Origin: DASUPK01 sp963736305
GTDB taxonomy: Bacteria; Actinomycetota; Thermoleophilia; Solirubrobacterales; 70-9
Length of the DNA stretch: 64,000 bases
Reading direction: 5' to 3'
NCBI GenBank assembly: GCA_963736305.1
Contig: CAVTOD010000009.1
Coordinates: forward strand, 1-64,000
Shown here: piece after piece, positions 35,720 through 43,645 of the stretch
Layout: each line of letters begins with the position of its first letter
How positions within the stretch are numbered: position 1 is the stretch's first letter
Notes under the pieces: model-generated
Databases searched by the model: none
What the model saw: only the letters and a program-made list of their open reading frames with translations
Told to the model about the DNA's origin: nothing
Program-made: the position numbers and the translations under genes

Positions 35720-35746
35720 AGATTACCCCTGGGATGCTCTCGTCAA
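35720..35746 (-). promoter_or_regulatory. possible promoter of ku
   Basis: On the minus strand TTGACG (35746-35741) and TAATCT (35725-35720) are 15 bases apart, upstream of the ku ribosome site. The -35 box is good but the spacer is two bases shorter than ideal. Confidence 0.35.
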
Positions 35747-35796
35747 CCGGGCGCTCTCTTGCGCCCCTGCCCAGTAGACGGCCGCGACGGGTCGAA

Positions 35797-36855
35797 CTAA
35801 TCGGTCTGGGGGAATTCGTTGACCACCTCGCGGGGGTCCTTGTCGTCGCGCATACCCTTGAAGGCGGGCTGGCGCAGGGTTCCCTCGTTGGTCCACTCCG
35901 TCCACGAGACCTCGCAGACGAGCTCCGGCTCGCACCAGACCGCGAAACGGGCCTTAGGCCCCGCCGGCGCACCGATGTCGAACGGCCTGTCGGGGCGCTC
36001 CCGCTTGCGGAGCTCCTTCGTCAGGAACTCGAGGTCGCTCTCCTTCAGTCCCGAGCCGACGCCGCCGGCGAAGCGCAGCGTCTGGGTTTCCAGCTTGCCG
36101 AGCTCCGAGCGCCGTTTGTCGTAGTAGCCGACCAGCAGAGAGCCGACCCGCCTGGCTCGACTGCCCTCGCCGGGGATGTATCCGCCGATCACGAACTCCT
36201 GCCGGCGCCAGACGCGCGTCTTGATCCACTCGCCGGTGCGCTTGCCGGGCCGGTAGGCGCTGTCGCAGCGCTTCGAGACGATCCCCTCGAGTCCTTGCCG
36301 GCGGGCGGCCTCGAGGAGATCCGCGCCCCCGCCGTGCCGGTATCGAGGCGTGCGCCAGCGCGGGCCGTCGAGTCCGAGGCCGTCGAGCAGCTCGCGCCGC
36401 TGGATGTAGGGCAGGTCGCGCACGCGGTGCCCATCGAGATGGAGCAGGTCGAAGATCACGTAGTCGACGGGCTGCTGCTCCATCTTCGCCTTGACCGCCG
36501 CCGGAGAGGTGAGGCCCATCCGGCTCTGGATCAGCTGGAAGCGGGGGCGGCCCTCGGCGTCGAGCGCCACGACCTCGCCATCGAGGATCGCGGAGCGGTC
36601 TCCGAGCACCTCCGCGAGCTGCTCCAGCTCGGGGTAGCGTGCGCTGACGTCCTCGAGGCGGCGGCTCAGCATCGACCACTTGCCCCGATTGGCGTATCCG
36701 AGCACGCGGACGCCGTCCCATTTGATCTCGTAGGCCCACTCGTCCGAATCCGACTCGGGGACCTCGCCCGGCTTGGCGAGCATCGCTTCGAGCTTGCTCG
36801 GCATCTTCTCCTTCGGGGCCTGGTCCAGGGGCGACTTGCTCCTTGCCTTCGGCAC
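35797..36855 (-). CDS. ATP-dependent DNA ligase, LigD ligase domain
   Basis: A 352-residue stand-alone ligase. The adenylation domain carries motif I EIKWDGVR with the lysine nucleophile, then ILDGEVVALD, IFDLLHLDG, EGIVSKRCDSAYRPGKRT and WIKTR. An OB-fold follows (VGSLLVGYYD, ELVCEVSWTEWT). It seals breaks held by Ku. In many bacteria this domain is fused to the polymerase and a phosphoesterase. Here ligase, Ku and polymerase are three genes in series on the minus strand. GTG 36855 has CATAAT seven bases upstream and no ribosome site. Confidence 0.92.
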   Translation of the reverse strand: MPKARSKSPLDQAPKEKMPSKLEAMLAKPGEVPESDSDEWAYEIKWDGVRVLGYANRGKWSMLSRRLEDVSARYPELEQLAEVLGDRSAILDGEVVALDAEGRPRFQLIQSRMGLTSPAAVKAKMEQQPVDYVIFDLLHLDGHRVRDLPYIQRRELLDGLGLDGPRWRTPRYRHGGGADLLEAARRQGLEGIVSKRCDSAYRPGKRTGEWIKTRVWRRQEFVIGGYIPGEGSRARRVGSLLVGYYDKRRSELGKLETQTLRFAGGVGSGLKESDLEFLTKELRKRERPDRPFDIGAPAGPKARFAVWCEPELVCEVSWTEWTNEGTLRQPAFKGMRDDKDPREVVNEFPQTD

Positions 36856-36862
36856 GGCACCG

Positions 36863-36897
36863 ATTATGCGGGTGCTTTTAGACCCGAGTCGGATAAT
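36863..36897. promoter_or_regulatory. divergent leaderless -10 boxes (ligase / fetA)
   Basis: In the 48-bp gap, CATAAT on the minus strand (36868-36863) lies seven bases before the ligase GTG. GATAAT on the plus strand (36892-36897) lies six bases before fetA GTG 36904. No Shine-Dalgarno sequence is present in either direction. Confidence 0.55.
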
Positions 36898-36903
36898 CGA
36901 CCC

Positions 36904-37602
36904 GTGCTCTTCGATCTCGAGAACGTCAGCTACTCGCGAGGCGGAAAGCTGGTGCTTCGCAATCTCGACGTTCGCCTCCCGGTCGGGGCGAGCTCAATCG
37001 TCGGGCCCTCTGGGAGCGGCAAGTCGACGCTGTTGCGCCTGCTCAACCGGCTCGCCGACCCGGACTCCGGCCGGGTGGTCTACGAGGGCACGGACGTGCG
37101 CGAGCGCGACCCGCTCGAGCTCCGCCGAGAGATCAGCCTGGTCCCGCAGCTCCCGGCGCTGATCGACGGAACCGTCCACGACAACGTCGCATATGGGCCA
37201 CGGTTGGCCGGTCACAGCTTCGACGCCCGGAGCTGCCTGGAGCTGGCCGGGCTCGATCCGGCGTTCGAGGATCGCGACTCGGCCAAGCTCTCGGTAGGGG
37301 AGCAACAGCGCGTGATGCTGGCTAGGGCCCTCGCCCTGGAGCCGCGGGTCCTGCTCCTCGATGAGCCGACCTCGGCGCTGGACCGATCCGCTCGCGATGC
37401 GGTCGAGGCGACTCTCCAGGATCTGCGAGCGCGAACCGCGATCTCCACGGTGGTGGTCACCCACGATATGGAGCAGGCGCGGCGGCTGGCGGACTACGTC
37501 GTTCGGATCGAGGGGGGCGCGGCCACCGCGCAGGGCGCAGTGGACGAGGTGCTCGACGAAGCCGCCGAGCCGGCGGTTGCGACGGCGGAGGACGCGACGT
37601 GA
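36904..37602 (+). CDS. fetA: FetA-like ABC transporter ATPase
   Basis: A 232-residue ABC ATPase. Walker A GPSGSGKS is at residues 34-41. A Q-loop (LVPQLPALIDGTVHDNV), the signature LSVGEQQRVMLARAL, Walker B LLLDEPTSALD and the switch His (VVVTHDME) follow. With the overlapping FetB-type permease it forms the FetAB (YbbL/YbbM) transporter, linked to iron export and oxidative-stress resistance in E. coli. GTG 36904 sits right after a GATAAT box. The frame is open far upstream, but that part is a shadow of the ligase and Ku genes. Confidence 0.88.
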   Translation: MLFDLENVSYSRGGKLVLRNLDVRLPVGASSIVGPSGSGKSTLLRLLNRLADPDSGRVVYEGTDVRERDPLELRREISLVPQLPALIDGTVHDNVAYGPRLAGHSFDARSCLELAGLDPAFEDRDSAKLSVGEQQRVMLARALALEPRVLLLDEPTSALDRSARDAVEATLQDLRARTAISTVVVTHDMEQARRLADYVVRIEGGAATAQGAVDEVLDEAAEPAVATAEDAT

Positions 37603-38384
37603 TCGTCGCGGCCTCGTCGATCCACGTCACCGTCGGCGAGGTGGCTGCGGCACTCGCTCTGGTGGCGATCGCGGCGATCGCATCCCGCGCATGGCACGCG
37701 GGGCTCGAGGAGGACATCGGGATCGCGGTCGTCAGGTCCCTGATCCAGCTGACGGCGATCGGCTACGTGATCACCCTGATCTTCGACCAGGATTCCGCGC
37801 TCCTCGTCCTCGCCCTGATCACCGTGATGGTCGTCTTCGGCGCGTTCACGGCCCGCCATCGCGCGAGCCTGGTGCCGAACGCCTTCTGGCCGCTCCTCGT
37901 CTCGCTCGCGGTGGCGGCCGCCGCCACGCTCGGACTTGTGATCGTCCTCGGCATCTTCCCGGCCACGCCGCGCTACCTGGTCCCCGTCGGCGGGATGGTG
38001 ATCGGCAACTCGATGACGTCCGCGGCGGTCGCGCTCAACCGGCTCGGCGAGGACGTCCACGAACAGGCCAGGAAGATCGAGGCGACTCTCGCGCTGGGTG
38101 CGACGTCCTCGCAGGCGGTCACGCCGCTGGTCCGCCGCAGCCTGCGCTCGGGAATGATCACGCTGGTCGACTCGACGAAGACGACGGGCCTGATCTTCTT
38201 CCCGGGGACGATGGTGGGGATGCTGCTGGCGGGAGCGAACCCGACCGACGCGGTCCGGCTCCAGCTGATCCTGCTCTACGTGCTGCTTGGCGCCGTGTCG
38301 ATCGCGGCGCTGATGGCGATCACCCTCGCCCGGCGCAACTTCTTCACTCCCGCACACCAGCTCCGGGAGCCGCCGGAGCCCTAG
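37599..38384 (+). CDS. fetB: FetB/UPF0014-family permease
   Basis: A 261-residue membrane protein with about seven helices of the UPF0014/FetB family. Marks are VVRSLIQLTAIGYVITLIF, RYLVPVGGMVIGNSMTSAAVALNRL, EATLALGATSSQAVTPLVRRSLRSGMITLVDSTKTTGLIFFPGTMVGMLLAGANP, and LQLILLYVLLGAVSIAAL. It is the permease partner of the upstream ATPase, overlapping it by 4 bp. Substrate is predicted as iron or another metal by family only. Its 3' end overlaps the convergent deacetylase gene by 4 bp. Confidence 0.9.
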   Translation: MIVAASSIHVTVGEVAAALALVAIAAIASRAWHAGLEEDIGIAVVRSLIQLTAIGYVITLIFDQDSALLVLALITVMVVFGAFTARHRASLVPNAFWPLLVSLAVAAAATLGLVIVLGIFPATPRYLVPVGGMVIGNSMTSAAVALNRLGEDVHEQARKIEATLALGATSSQAVTPLVRRSLRSGMITLVDSTKTTGLIFFPGTMVGMLLAGANPTDAVRLQLILLYVLLGAVSIAALMAITLARRNFFTPAHQLREPPEP

Positions 38385-39133
38385 GGGGCCGGCGGATATA
38401 TGAACTTGTGGCCGAGCAGCTCCGCCACGGTGACGAACTTGTAGCCGCGGTGGCGGAAGTGAGAGAGGATCGCCGGGAGGGCCGCGACGGTCTCGCTGCG
38501 GTTGCCGCCGCCGTCGTGCATGACGACGATCGATCCGTTGTGGGCGTTCTGGATCACGTTCGACGCAATGGCGCTGGTGCCAGGGTTCGCCCAGTCGCGG
38601 GGGTCGACATCCCAGTTCACGGTGACCAGGTGCTGCGCGTGGGCGCGTGAGATCAGCGCGCTGTTGACCACCCCGTCCGGTGGCCGGAAGTCACACGGCC
38701 GGAACCCGGTGGCCCGGCGGATCAGGCGGTCCGTCTCGTGGATCGAGGCGGAGGACGGGCTGAGCTCGTGGTGCAGCGAGTGATTGCCGATCTCGTTGCC
38801 CTGGCGGAGGATCTTCTTCATGGTCGCCGCCCGTCCCGAGGTCTCCTGGCCGATCTCGAAGAAGGTGGCGTGCGAATCGAAGCGCCGCAGGACCCGCAGG
38901 ACACTTGGCGTGTAGTCGCTCGGGCCGTCGTCGAATCCGATCGCGATCCGCTTCCGGCCTCGGGGGCCGTTCGTGACGAAATGTGCCCCGCCGTGCGTGC
39001 AGCCGGTGGGCATGACCGGATTGTCCCCGCCGCGAGTCCGCGGCGGGGAAGGACGCCGGGTCGCGGCGCTGCCGCCCGGGACGGCGACCAGCATGGCAGT
39101 CGCCAGTGCGATGAAGATCGTCCTTGCCCGCAT
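38381..39133 (-). CDS. secreted polysaccharide deacetylase (NodB domain)
   Basis: A 250-residue exported carbohydrate esterase family 4 protein. A signal peptide (IFIALATAMLVAVPGGSAA) precedes the NodB domain. Motif 1 is GFDDGPS, with the catalytic base and metal Asp. Motif 2 is NHSLHH, with two metal-binding His, and motif 3 is RPPDG. A late VVMHDGGG gives the conserved His. It should remove acetyl groups from peptidoglycan or another N-acetylated glycan outside the membrane. It is divergent from the MFS gene and convergent with fetB. Confidence 0.9.
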   Translation of the reverse strand: MRARTIFIALATAMLVAVPGGSAATRRPSPPRTRGGDNPVMPTGCTHGGAHFVTNGPRGRKRIAIGFDDGPSDYTPSVLRVLRRFDSHATFFEIGQETSGRAATMKKILRQGNEIGNHSLHHELSPSSASIHETDRLIRRATGFRPCDFRPPDGVVNSALISRAHAQHLVTVNWDVDPRDWANPGTSAIASNVIQNAHNGSIVVMHDGGGNRSETVAALPAILSHFRHRGYKFVTVAELLGHKFIYPPAP

Positions 39134-39218
39134 GGAACGTCGTCAGTCTCTCGCCGCACGGGCCGGCATACAAGGGGGAGAACCACTGAATCAGCTTTGG
39201 CCAAAGATGGTGCCTCCG

Positions 39219-39224
39219 TAGACT
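39219..39224 (+). promoter_or_regulatory. -10 box of a probable leaderless MFS transcript
   Basis: TAGACT lies nine bases before TTG 39234. No ribosome site is visible before the start. Confidence 0.45.
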
Positions 39225-39233
39225 CGATGGGTC

Positions 39234-40862
39234 TTGTCTGACGCGAGCCGGAATCGGTGGACGATCATCGCGACGATCATGGGCTCGACGGTCGTCTTCC
39301 TGGACGCGACCGTGGTCAACGTCGCGCTCCCTGCGCTCAGCGACGATCTGGGAGTCGGGCTCGCCGACCAGCAGTGGGTGGTCGAGGCGTACCTGCTTGC
39401 GCTGGTCTCCCTCCTCCTGGTCGGCGGCTCGCTGGGCGATCAGTTCGGGCGGCGGCGCATCTTCATCCTCGGACTGGGGTTGTTCGGCGTCACCTCGATC
39501 CTCTGCGCGATCGCGCCGTCGACCGGGATCCTGATCGGAGCGCGGGCCCTGCAGGGTTTCGCGGGCGCCCTGCTCGTGCCCGGATCGCTGGCGATCCTCG
39601 CCGCGACCTTCGAGGGTGACGAGCGTGGCCGGGCTGTCGGGACGTGGACCGCCTGGACCGGGATCGCCACTGTGCTCGGGCCGGCCGGTGGCGGCGCCCT
39701 GGTCGAGGCGTTCTCATGGCGCGCGATCTTCTGGGTGAACGTCCCTCTGATCGTGTTGACGATGCTGCTCGCGCACCGCAGCGTCCGGGAGAGCGTCAAC
39801 CCCGACGCCGACCGCCACATCGACGGGGTCGGGATCTTCGCCTCGGCGGTGGGCCTCGGCCTTCCGGTGATGGCGCTGATCCAGCAGCCCACCCATGGCT
39901 GGGGGGATCCGATGGTCTACGGCTCCCTGATCGCGGGCGTCGCGATCTTCGCCTTCTTCCTCGTCTGGGAGTCGCGGTATCGCCACGCGATGCTCGACCT
40001 CAGCCTCTTCAAGGTCAGGAACTTCTCGATCACCAACATCGAGACGCTGGTCGTCTACTCCGGGCTGATCGGGGCCTTCTTCTTCATCACCCTGTTCCTC
40101 CAGCAGACGGCCGGCTACACGGCAATCGAGGCCGGCCTCGCCACTACGCCGGTCTCCCTGATCCTCTTCGGCCTCTCGCCCCGGTTCGGCAAGCTCTCGA
40201 TGGCGATCGGGCCTCGCCTGCCGATGTCGGTCGGCCCGATCGTGGGTGGGATCGGGCTGTTGCTGATGATGCGGGTCGGATCCGACCCGAACTACGTCAC
40301 CGAGGTCCTGCCCGCGATTCTCGTCTTCGGCCTCGGGCTCTCGGCGACGGTCGCGCCGCTGACCGCGACCGCTCTCAACTCGGTTCCGGAGCACCAGGTC
40401 GGCGTCGCCTCGGGCATCAACAACGGCGTCTCGCGCATCGCGGGCCTGCTGGCAATCGCGATCCTCGGCGCCCTGATCGCGGGCAGCTTCACCTCGACGA
40501 TCGACGACAACCTCTCGGGAGCACAGCTCTCGCCGCAGGCGCAGAGCGCCGTCTCGAAGGCGAAGGACAAGCCCCTCGGCGCCGCCGATACCGCCGACCT
40601 GGCGGCGACCGAAGCCGCCACGGTCGACGACGTCGTCACCGACGCGTCCACCAAGTCGTTCCACCTGGGGATCGCGGCGGGGGGCATCCTGATGATCATC
40701 GGCGGGGTCATCGCGGGAATCGGCCTTCGCAACCCAGGGCGCGAGACCGAGTACGACGCGCCCGGGGCGGCCACCGCCGGGGAATGCGCCCACTGCCCCG
40801 AGCATCTCGACGGCGCCGGCCGGCCTGAGGGCGAGCGCGAGCCGGTGGCGGAACCGGCGTAG
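39234..40862 (+). CDS. DHA2-family MFS transporter (14 helices)
   Basis: A 542-residue drug:proton antiporter of the EmrB/QacA type with 14 predicted helices. Motifs are LDATVVNVALPAL in helix 1 (motif D1), GGSLGDQFGRRRIFILGL (motif A) and the WRAIFWVNVPL loop (motif C region). A large extracytoplasmic loop precedes the last helix. The C-terminal cytoplasmic tail has CAHCPEH, an unusual Cys/His cluster. Substrates cannot be predicted. The start is TTG 39234 with a -10 box directly before it. Confidence 0.9.
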   Translation: MSDASRNRWTIIATIMGSTVVFLDATVVNVALPALSDDLGVGLADQQWVVEAYLLALVSLLLVGGSLGDQFGRRRIFILGLGLFGVTSILCAIAPSTGILIGARALQGFAGALLVPGSLAILAATFEGDERGRAVGTWTAWTGIATVLGPAGGGALVEAFSWRAIFWVNVPLIVLTMLLAHRSVRESVNPDADRHIDGVGIFASAVGLGLPVMALIQQPTHGWGDPMVYGSLIAGVAIFAFFLVWESRYRHAMLDLSLFKVRNFSITNIETLVVYSGLIGAFFFITLFLQQTAGYTAIEAGLATTPVSLILFGLSPRFGKLSMAIGPRLPMSVGPIVGGIGLLLMMRVGSDPNYVTEVLPAILVFGLGLSATVAPLTATALNSVPEHQVGVASGINNGVSRIAGLLAIAILGALIAGSFTSTIDDNLSGAQLSPQAQSAVSKAKDKPLGAADTADLAATEAATVDDVVTDASTKSFHLGIAAGGILMIIGGVIAGIGLRNPGRETEYDAPGAATAGECAHCPEHLDGAGRPEGEREPVAEPA

Positions 40863-40865
40863 GCT
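40860..40865 (+). promoter_or_regulatory. possible -10 box before PPOX-type gene
   Basis: TAGGCT, beginning in the MFS stop codon, lies six bases before ATG 40872 and no ribosome site is seen. The fit to the leaderless pattern is good, but overlap with the stop makes it less certain. Confidence 0.35.
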
Positions 40866-40871
40866 TCGGGA

Positions 40872-41300
40872 ATGGCCGATCTCCATCCGGAGGCGCGCGA
40901 GCTGATCGAGTCCAACGCGCTCGCCCACATGGTCACTCTGAACGCCGACGGGAGCCCGCAGGTGACCTGCGTCTGGGTTGGCCTCGAGGACGGCGAGCTC
41001 GTCACCGCGCACCTCGACCGGTACCAGAAGGTGAAGAACGTCGAGCGCGACCCGCGCGTCTCGATCTCGATCGAGGGAGAGGGCCTGAGCGACATCGGGC
41101 TGCCGAAGTACCTCGTCGTCAAGGGGACCGCCCGGATCCAGGAAGGCGGGGCGCCGGAGCTGCTGCAGCGGCTCGCGCATGTGTACATGGGCCCGGACGT
41201 GAAGTTCCCGCCCATGGATGACCCGCCTCCCGGGTACGTGATCCGGACGACGCCGGAGAGGATCAGCGGCGCCGGTCCGTGGGCTTCCAGCTCCCGCTGA
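40872..41300 (+). CDS. PPOX-class FMN/F420-binding protein
   Basis: A 142-residue split beta-barrel protein of the pyridoxamine-phosphate-oxidase-like class. HMVTLNADGSPQVTCVWVGLEDGELVTAHLDRYQKVKNVERDPRVSISI is the family core, and LVVKGTARIQEGGAPELLQRLA follows. Actinobacterial members of this size are often F420H2-dependent reductases, although FMN binding is also possible; the sequence alone does not decide. It follows the MFS gene by nine bases, and a shared function is not evident. Confidence 0.85.
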   Translation: MADLHPEARELIESNALAHMVTLNADGSPQVTCVWVGLEDGELVTAHLDRYQKVKNVERDPRVSISIEGEGLSDIGLPKYLVVKGTARIQEGGAPELLQRLAHVYMGPDVKFPPMDDPPPGYVIRTTPERISGAGPWASSSR

Positions 41301-41311
41301 CCCGGCCTTCC

Positions 41312-41317
41312 TATAGT
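41312..41317 (+). promoter_or_regulatory. -10 box of a probable leaderless trpS transcript
   Basis: TATAGT lies eight bases before GTG 41326 with no intervening Shine-Dalgarno sequence. It is among the clearest cases of this arrangement in the window. No -35 box is evident. Confidence 0.6.
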
Positions 41318-41325
41318 CCGCGCCC

Positions 41326-42312
41326 GTGCGCATCTTCAGCGGCATCCAGCCGACAGGACGAAAGCACCTCGGCAATTACATCGGAGCGATCCGCCAATAC
41401 GTCGAGGGCCAGGACCGCGGCGATCCGGCGATCTACTGCATCGTCGACCTGCACGCGCTCACGGTGCCGTGGGATCCGGCGACACTGAGGGAGAGCGTCT
41501 ACGACACGACCGCGATCCTGCTCGCCGCCGGGCTCGATCCCGAGCGCTGCATCCTCTTTCGCCAGTCCGACGTCCGCGAGCACACCGAGCTCACCTGGTA
41601 CCTGTCGGCGCTCACCGCGCATGGCGACCTGAACCGCATGACCCAGTTCAAGGACAAGTCGGCGAAGCAGCGGGAGCTTGTCTCCGCCGGGCTCTTCTTC
41701 TACCCGGTGCTGATGGCTGCCGACGTCCTTGCCTACCGCGGCCAGGAGGTTCCCGTCGGGCACGACCAGCTCCAGCACGTCGAGCTGATGCGGGAAATCG
41801 CGCGGCGCTTCAACGAGCGCTTCGGCGAGATCCTGGTTGTGCCGGAGGCGCGCATCCCGGAGGTCGGCGCCCGGATCATGGACCTCCAGGAGCCGACCAA
41901 CAAGATGTCCACGACGGGCGGCACCGAGGCCGGCACAATCCTTGTCCTCGACGACCCCAAGACCGTCACCAAGAAGATCAAGAGCGCCGTCACCGACTCG
42001 GGCTCGGAGGTGAAGCGTGGCGAGGGTAAGGAGGGGATCGCGAACCTGATTCAGATCCTGGCTGTGGCGCGCGGCACCACCGAGGACGAGATCGAGGGCC
42101 AGTTCGACGGGTCCGGATACGGCGACTTCAAGGGCGCCGTGGCGGAGGCCGTCGTCGATTTCCTGGCACCCGTCCGCGAGCGCTACGAACAGCTCCGGCC
42201 AGATGAGGCCGCACTCGAGCAGGCGCTCGGCTCGGGGGCGGAGAAGGCGCGCGAGCTCGCCGCGCCGACCCTCGCGGAGGTCCGCGCGGCGATCGGCGTC
42301 GGACCCGCCTGA
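41326..42312 (+). CDS. trpS: tryptophanyl-tRNA synthetase
   Basis: A 328-residue class I aminoacyl-tRNA synthetase that charges tRNA-Trp. The HIGH-equivalent is in SGIQPTGRKHLGNYIGAI, and the KMSKS-equivalent is PTNKMSTTGG. The tryptophan pocket region (LMAADVLAYRGQEVPVGHDQLQHVELMREIARRFN) is standard. The length matches bacterial TrpRS. GTG 41326 is preceded by TATAGT. No T-box or other leader element is visible. Confidence 0.96.
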   Translation: MRIFSGIQPTGRKHLGNYIGAIRQYVEGQDRGDPAIYCIVDLHALTVPWDPATLRESVYDTTAILLAAGLDPERCILFRQSDVREHTELTWYLSALTAHGDLNRMTQFKDKSAKQRELVSAGLFFYPVLMAADVLAYRGQEVPVGHDQLQHVELMREIARRFNERFGEILVVPEARIPEVGARIMDLQEPTNKMSTTGGTEAGTILVLDDPKTVTKKIKSAVTDSGSEVKRGEGKEGIANLIQILAVARGTTEDEIEGQFDGSGYGDFKGAVAEAVVDFLAPVRERYEQLRPDEAALEQALGSGAEKARELAAPTLAEVRAAIGVGPA

Positions 42313-42334
42313 AGGTTGGTTCCGGGGCGGGCAC

Positions 42335-42340
42335 TACTGT
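42335..42340 (+). promoter_or_regulatory. -10 box of a probable leaderless scpA transcript
   Basis: TACTGT lies seven bases before GTG 42348 and no ribosome site is present between them. Confidence 0.5.
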
Positions 42341-42347
42341 TTCCCGC

Positions 42348-43073
42348 GTGACCTCGGTCTCCGAGCTCGACCTCGACCTCGACGTCTTCCAGGGGCCCTT
42401 CGACCTGCTGCTCGCGGTGCTGCTGCGCGAGGAGATCTCGCTGGCCGAGGTTCCGCTCGGCGAGATCGTCGTCGCCTACGTCGACCACATGAGCGAGACC
42501 GAGGAATCCCTTCTCGACCTCGAGTCCGTCACCGAGTTCCTGGTGCTGATCGCCGCGCTTTGCGAGCTCAAGTCCCGCCTGCTGCTGCCGAGCGAGGAGG
42601 GGGATGAGGAGCTCGGGCCGCAGGAGGCCGCCGACGAGCTGCTCGCCCGGATGCTCGAGTACCGTCGCTACAGCGAGGCCGCTCGGATGCTCTCCGAGCG
42701 CCTCGAGCGCGAGGGCGGGGTCATGTACCGCTCGGCGCCGCTGCCGGCCGAGCTTCGACGTGCCGCGCTCGACGCGGCGACCCAGGTCTACGAGCCCGAT
42801 CGGGTCGGCGTCGCGCTGGGCGACCTGCTGACGATCCCGCCGGCGCCGGACACTCGCCACATTCGCACCACGGTGACGCTGCAGCGCCGGCTCGGAGTCG
42901 TCCGGGAGCTGCTGCGCTCGAGCAAGACGCTCGACTTCGACGATGCCTTCGGGGGCGAGGACCGCTTCACGCAGGCGGTCACCCTCTTCGCGCTGCTCGA
43001 GCTCTACCGTCGCGGGGAGGCGACCTGGACGCAGAAGGAGACCTTCGGGCGGATCGAGGTCCACTCCACATGA
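42348..43073 (+). CDS. scpA: segregation and condensation protein A
   Basis: A 241-residue kleisin that bridges SMC heads in the condensin complex. The N-terminal helix bundle (DVFQGPFDLLLAVLLREEISLAEVPLGEIVVAYVDHM) and the C-terminal winged helix (FGGEDRFTQAVTLFALLELYRRGEATWTQKETFGRI) are both recognisable. The middle is acidic and variable. It overlaps scpB by 4 bp. No smc gene lies in the window. Confidence 0.95.
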   Translation: MTSVSELDLDLDVFQGPFDLLLAVLLREEISLAEVPLGEIVVAYVDHMSETEESLLDLESVTEFLVLIAALCELKSRLLLPSEEGDEELGPQEAADELLARMLEYRRYSEAARMLSERLEREGGVMYRSAPLPAELRRAALDAATQVYEPDRVGVALGDLLTIPPAPDTRHIRTTVTLQRRLGVVRELLRSSKTLDFDDAFGGEDRFTQAVTLFALLELYRRGEATWTQKETFGRIEVHST

Positions 43074-43645
43074 GCGCCGACGGCCTGGCACAGACGATCG
43101 AGGCGCTGCTCTTCCTCTCCCCGGACCCGGTGTCCGCCGCCGATCTGGCGGAGGCGATCGAGGTGGAGGAGGAGGCGATCGCCGAGACGCTGGAGGAGCT
43201 CGAGGGCAGCCTCCAGGAGGACGGCAGGGGTGTGCGCCTCCGCCGCGTCGCCGGCGGCTACGCGCTCGCCGCGGTGCCCGAGGCCGAGGGCGCCGCCCGC
43301 CGTCTGCTCGCCAAGCCGCGGACCCCGCCGCTCACCCAGGCGCAGGCCGAGGTGCTCGCGATCGTCGCCTACCTGCAGCCTGTTTCACGGCCGGAGGTCG
43401 CCCGCATCCGCGGCGTCTCATCCGATTCCGCGGTCGCCAGCCTCACGGAGCGGGGGATGATCGAGGAGCGAGGGCGAACGCAATTCGGCGCCGTCACCTA
43501 CGGCACGACCCCGCTGTTCGAGAAGCTCTTCGGGCTCTCCGGGCTCGATGCCCTGCCGGACCCCGCGCAGTTCGACCCCACGCCGGAAGACGAGCGCGAG
43601 CTGCGCGAGCGCCTGCTGAAGGCGGGTGAGCAGCGGGTCGAGTGA
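43070..43645 (+). CDS. scpB: segregation and condensation protein B
   Basis: A 191-residue partner of ScpA with two winged-helix domains (QTIEALLFLSPDPVSAADLAEAIE and TPPLTQAQAEVLAIVAYLQPVSRPEVARIRGVSSDSAVASLTERGMIEE, then YGTTPLFEKLFGLSGLDALPD). ScpB dimers dock on ScpA and regulate SMC ATPase activity in chromosome segregation. Its start overlaps the scpA stop, and its stop overlaps the next gene by 4 bp, so a secreted peptidase is translationally coupled to it. Confidence 0.95.
   Translation: MSADGLAQTIEALLFLSPDPVSAADLAEAIEVEEEAIAETLEELEGSLQEDGRGVRLRRVAGGYALAAVPEAEGAARRLLAKPRTPPLTQAQAEVLAIVAYLQPVSRPEVARIRGVSSDSAVASLTERGMIEERGRTQFGAVTYGTTPLFEKLFGLSGLDALPDPAQFDPTPEDERELRERLLKAGEQRVE

Noticed and set aside
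35182..36903. Upstream extension of the fetA reading frame across Ku and ligase
   Set aside because: The first 570 or so codons are antisense to two clear genes; only the segment from GTG 36904 encodes the ABC ATPase.
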